A DNA stretch of 64,000 nt from an uncultured Prevotella sp. (lineage in GTDB: Bacteria > Bacteroidota > Bacteroidia > Bacteroidales > Bacteroidaceae). The position numbers and the translations under genes were made by a program. The notes beneath the pieces were generated by a model. It was not told where the DNA came from, made no database searches, and worked only from the letters and a program-made list of their open reading frames with translations. Location: positions 1 through 64,000 of the forward strand of contig CALUKU010000007.1 in NCBI GenBank assembly GCA_944321295.1, written 5' to 3'. Each line of letters begins with the position of its first letter. Position 1 is the stretch's first letter. Positions 61,594-64,000 of the stretch are shown here, piece by piece.

Positions 61594-62481
61594 ATGAAAG
61601 CATTTGTTTTTCCCGGTCAGGGAGCGCAATTTGTTGGTATGGGCAAAGACCTGTACGATAACAATCCTTTAGCTAAGGAACTTTTTGATAAAGCCAATGA
61701 TATCCTCGGTTACAACATAACCGAAATCATGTTCAACGGAACAGACGAAGAGCTGAAGCAGACTAAGGTTACGCAGCCGGCGGTATTCCTGCACAGCGTA
61801 ATCAGCGCATTGTGCATGGGCGACGACTTCGCTCCCGCAATGGTCGCAGGACATTCTCTCGGCGAGTTCTCTGCTCTCGTAGCAGCAGGCGCCTTGAGCT
61901 TTGAAGACGGCCTGAGGCTGGTTTACGCACGTGCCATGGCTATGCAGAAGGCGTGCGAGGCTGCTCCGTCTACTATGGCTGCCATCATCGGAGTGCCCGA
62001 CGAGAAGGTTGAGGAAATATGCGCCGAGGTGAACAGGGAAGGCCACGTGTGCGTTCCCGCAAACTTCAACTGCCCCGGACAGCTTGTCATAAGCGGCAAT
62101 GTTGAGGCTATTAACGAGGCTTGCGAGAAGCTTAAGGCTGCCGGAGCAAAGCGTGCGCTGCCCTTGAAGGTCGGCGGAGCGTTCCATTCGCCGCTGATGC
62201 AGCCCGCCAAGGACGAACTGCAGGCTGCTATCGAGAAGACTGAGTTCAAAGCTCCCAAGTGCCCCGTTTACCAGAATGTTGACGGCATGCCCCATACTGA
62301 CCCCGCTGAAATCAAGACAAACCTCATTGCCCAGCTGACAAGCTCGGTTAAGTGGACAAAGTGCGTGCAGTCAATGATTGCCGACGGTGCCGACGATTTC
62401 ACTGAATGTGGTCCCGGCAAGGCTCTGCAGGGCATGATCGGCCGTATTGACAAGAATGTCGCTGCACACGGAATAGCTTAA
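61594..62481 (+). CDS. fabD: malonyl-CoA:ACP transacylase
   Basis: About 295 aa. FabD loads malonyl groups onto acyl carrier protein for fatty-acid synthesis. FVFPGQGAQFVGMGKDLY, the nucleophile elbow GHSLGEFSALVAAG (Ser88), the substrate Arg in YARAMAMQ, GGAFHSPLM with the catalytic His, and ECGPGKALQGMI are all present. Stands alone here. Confidence 0.96.
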   Translation: MKAFVFPGQGAQFVGMGKDLYDNNPLAKELFDKANDILGYNITEIMFNGTDEELKQTKVTQPAVFLHSVISALCMGDDFAPAMVAGHSLGEFSALVAAGALSFEDGLRLVYARAMAMQKACEAAPSTMAAIIGVPDEKVEEICAEVNREGHVCVPANFNCPGQLVISGNVEAINEACEKLKAAGAKRALPLKVGGAFHSPLMQPAKDELQAAIEKTEFKAPKCPVYQNVDGMPHTDPAEIKTNLIAQLTSSVKWTKCVQSMIADGADDFTECGPGKALQGMIGRIDKNVAAHGIA

Positions 62482-62607
62482 CGCATACGTGACGGTATAT
62501 TTAATGTGAATGGGGAATTATGCCTTGCCGTGTTAACGCATTGTAAGCAATGCTGACAATGGCAGGCGTACTTCCTCATTCTGTTGTTTTATAATAGTTG
62601 TATATTG

Positions 62608-64000
62608 ATGGGCAAAATCATTATATATCAGGTTTTTACGCGCCTTTTCGGCAACAAGAGCTTTAATCGTGTTGAAAACGGAACGTTAGCCGAGAACGGC
62701 TGCGGCAAGATGAGCTTTTTCGACGCTTCGGTGTTGCGCAGGATAAAGAGTAAGGGCGTTACGCATGTTTGGTACACCGGCGTCATCCGTCATGCCTCTA
62801 AGACAGACTATTCTGCTTACGGCGTGCCGCGCCAACATCCGGCCGTCGTGAAAGGCAACGCCGGGTCGCCTTATGCCATAGTGGATTATTATGACGTCGA
62901 TCCTGATTTGGCCGATGACGTAAATAATAGGATGGGGGAGTTTGAGGCTCTCGTCGCCAGGACTCATAAGGCCGGCTTGAAAATGATAATAGATTTTGTT
63001 CCTAATCATGTAGCCCGTCAATATAAGTCAATAACTAAGCCGGCAGGAGTAAAGGATTTGGGCGAAGATGACGATAAGGGCATGGGCTTCTCGGCTTCAA
63101 ACAATTTTTACTATTGTGTTAATACGCCCTTTGAACCGTATTTTGACCTAAAGTCAGACGGCTGTGAGCCTTATTCAGAGTTTCCTGCAAAGGCTACTGG
63201 CAACGACCATTTCGGCAACCGGCCGACCGTAAATGACTGGTATGAAACCGTAAAACTTAACTACGGAGTGGATTATTGTGATGCGGGCGGACGCTCGTGT
63301 CATTTCGACCCGATACCCGACACATGGCATAAGATGCTGGACATCCTGATGTTTTGGTGCGCAAAGGGTGTTGACGGTTTCAGATGTGACATGGCAGAGA
63401 TGGTTCCGGTTGAGTTCTGGAGTTGGGCTATAGGCCGTGTAAAAGAAAAGTATAAGTCATTGCTCTTTATCGGAGAGGTGTATAACCCTTCGCTTTACAG
63501 GAGTTATCTGGGAGCGGGGTTCGACTATCAGTATGACAAGGTCGGCATGTACGATTGCCTTTGCGCCGTGATGAAAGGCGATTGTCCGGCGTCGGCCGTC
63601 ACGTGGCAGTGGCAGGCCGTTGACGATATAAAGGATCATATGCTTTATTTCCTTGAAAACCATGACGAACTTCGCCTTGCCAGTGACTTCCTTGCTAAAG
63701 ACGCCCGGAAGGCAATTCCTGCCTTGATGACGTGTCTGTTTATGGGAAGCAATCCTTACATGCTTTATGCCGGACAGGAATTCGGCGAACGTGGAATGGA
63801 CAAGGAGGGTTTCAGCGGACTTGACGGCCGTACCACGATTTTCGATTATTGGACGGTTCATTCGCTTTACAACGGTTATGTCAACAGGCGTAAGTTGTCA
63901 AAGGATGAAAAGGCTCTTGAAAACACCTATTCACGCATACTTAACCTGGCGCTTAACGAAAGTGCCGTAAGCGACGGCTTGTTTTTTGACTTGATGTATG
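62608..64000 (+). CDS. alpha-amylase family (GH13) protein, 3' end outside the window
   Basis: At least 464 aa, open at the window edge. MGKIIIYQVFTRLFGNKSF opens an (alpha/beta)8 barrel with the GH13 regions: DFVPNHVAR (region I), DGFRCDMAEMV with the nucleophile Asp (region II), FIGEVYN with the acid/base Glu (region III) and FLENHDELR (region IV). No signal peptide, so it is probably a cytoplasmic alpha-glucan-degrading or branching-type enzyme. It begins 127 bases after fabD. Confidence 0.92.
   Translation, partial: MGKIIIYQVFTRLFGNKSFNRVENGTLAENGCGKMSFFDASVLRRIKSKGVTHVWYTGVIRHASKTDYSAYGVPRQHPAVVKGNAGSPYAIVDYYDVDPDLADDVNNRMGEFEALVARTHKAGLKMIIDFVPNHVARQYKSITKPAGVKDLGEDDDKGMGFSASNNFYYCVNTPFEPYFDLKSDGCEPYSEFPAKATGNDHFGNRPTVNDWYETVKLNYGVDYCDAGGRSCHFDPIPDTWHKMLDILMFWCAKGVDGFRCDMAEMVPVEFWSWAIGRVKEKYKSLLFIGEVYNPSLYRSYLGAGFDYQYDKVGMYDCLCAVMKGDCPASAVTWQWQAVDDIKDHMLYFLENHDELRLASDFLAKDARKAIPALMTCLFMGSNPYMLYAGQEFGERGMDKEGFSGLDGRTTIFDYWTVHSLYNGYVNRRKLSKDEKALENTYSRILNLALNESAVSDGLFFDLMY

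Overview
The window looks like chromosomal DNA of a Bacteroidales bacterium, most likely Prevotella or a close relative. This is an inference from several things seen in the sequence: promoters of the Bacteroidetes type (TTTG, 19-20 bp, TAnnTTTG), weak Shine-Dalgarno sequences, a six-gene Nqr operon, a UpxY-type antiterminator beside a surface-glycan locus, and dense short palindromic intergenic repeats. No tRNA, rRNA or CRISPR array was recognised.

Layout. Bases 1-23.3k are mostly core genes: mnmE, a secreted beta-helix-like protein, two small exported proteins (one frameshifted), a YeiH-type transporter, gyrA, two paralogous TPR proteins, a NupG-type nucleoside permease behind a 77-bp tandem repeat, a DUF151 nuclease-like protein, rsmE, a DUF4836 lipoprotein with an ABC transporter, aroB and a large outer-membrane protein. 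Bases 23.3k-33.7k are accessory: upxY with a long leader, a compact cluster often seen beside Bacteroidales capsule loci (amidase, smalltalk peptide, HU-like protein, DUF4248, DUF3987, VirE_N/BT4734), a VapBC-like toxin-antitoxin pair, a MITE-like element and an IS481-family element. Bases 33.7k-46.4k are a surface-glycan locus: flippase, two FrhB-like/pyruvyl-transferase pairs, five glycosyltransferases and a Wzy-like polymerase. WecG/TagA follows at 49.2k. Between them (46.7k-48.7k) lies an overlapping three-gene cassette of unknown function. Bases 50k-64k return to core functions: a GHL10-type protein, nqrABCDEF, a phosphohexomutase, fabD and the start of a GH13 alpha-amylase.

Main observations. 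The same 13-mer, G8 followed by TAAAA, occurs at three places tied to one glycan locus: it replaces the -33 element of the upxY promoter, breaks an FrhB-like gene, and breaks a GT14 glycosyltransferase. In both broken genes one extra G (or two fewer) restores a full-length frame. This suggests a coordinated slipped-strand phase-variation system acting on a regulator and two enzymes; a homopolymer sequencing error is the main alternative. Other notable items are a repeat family whose hairpin stems differ in sequence but keep their pairing and which carries an outward -7 promoter box, a perfect 29-bp palindrome inside an intact gene, and the three-gene unknown cassette.
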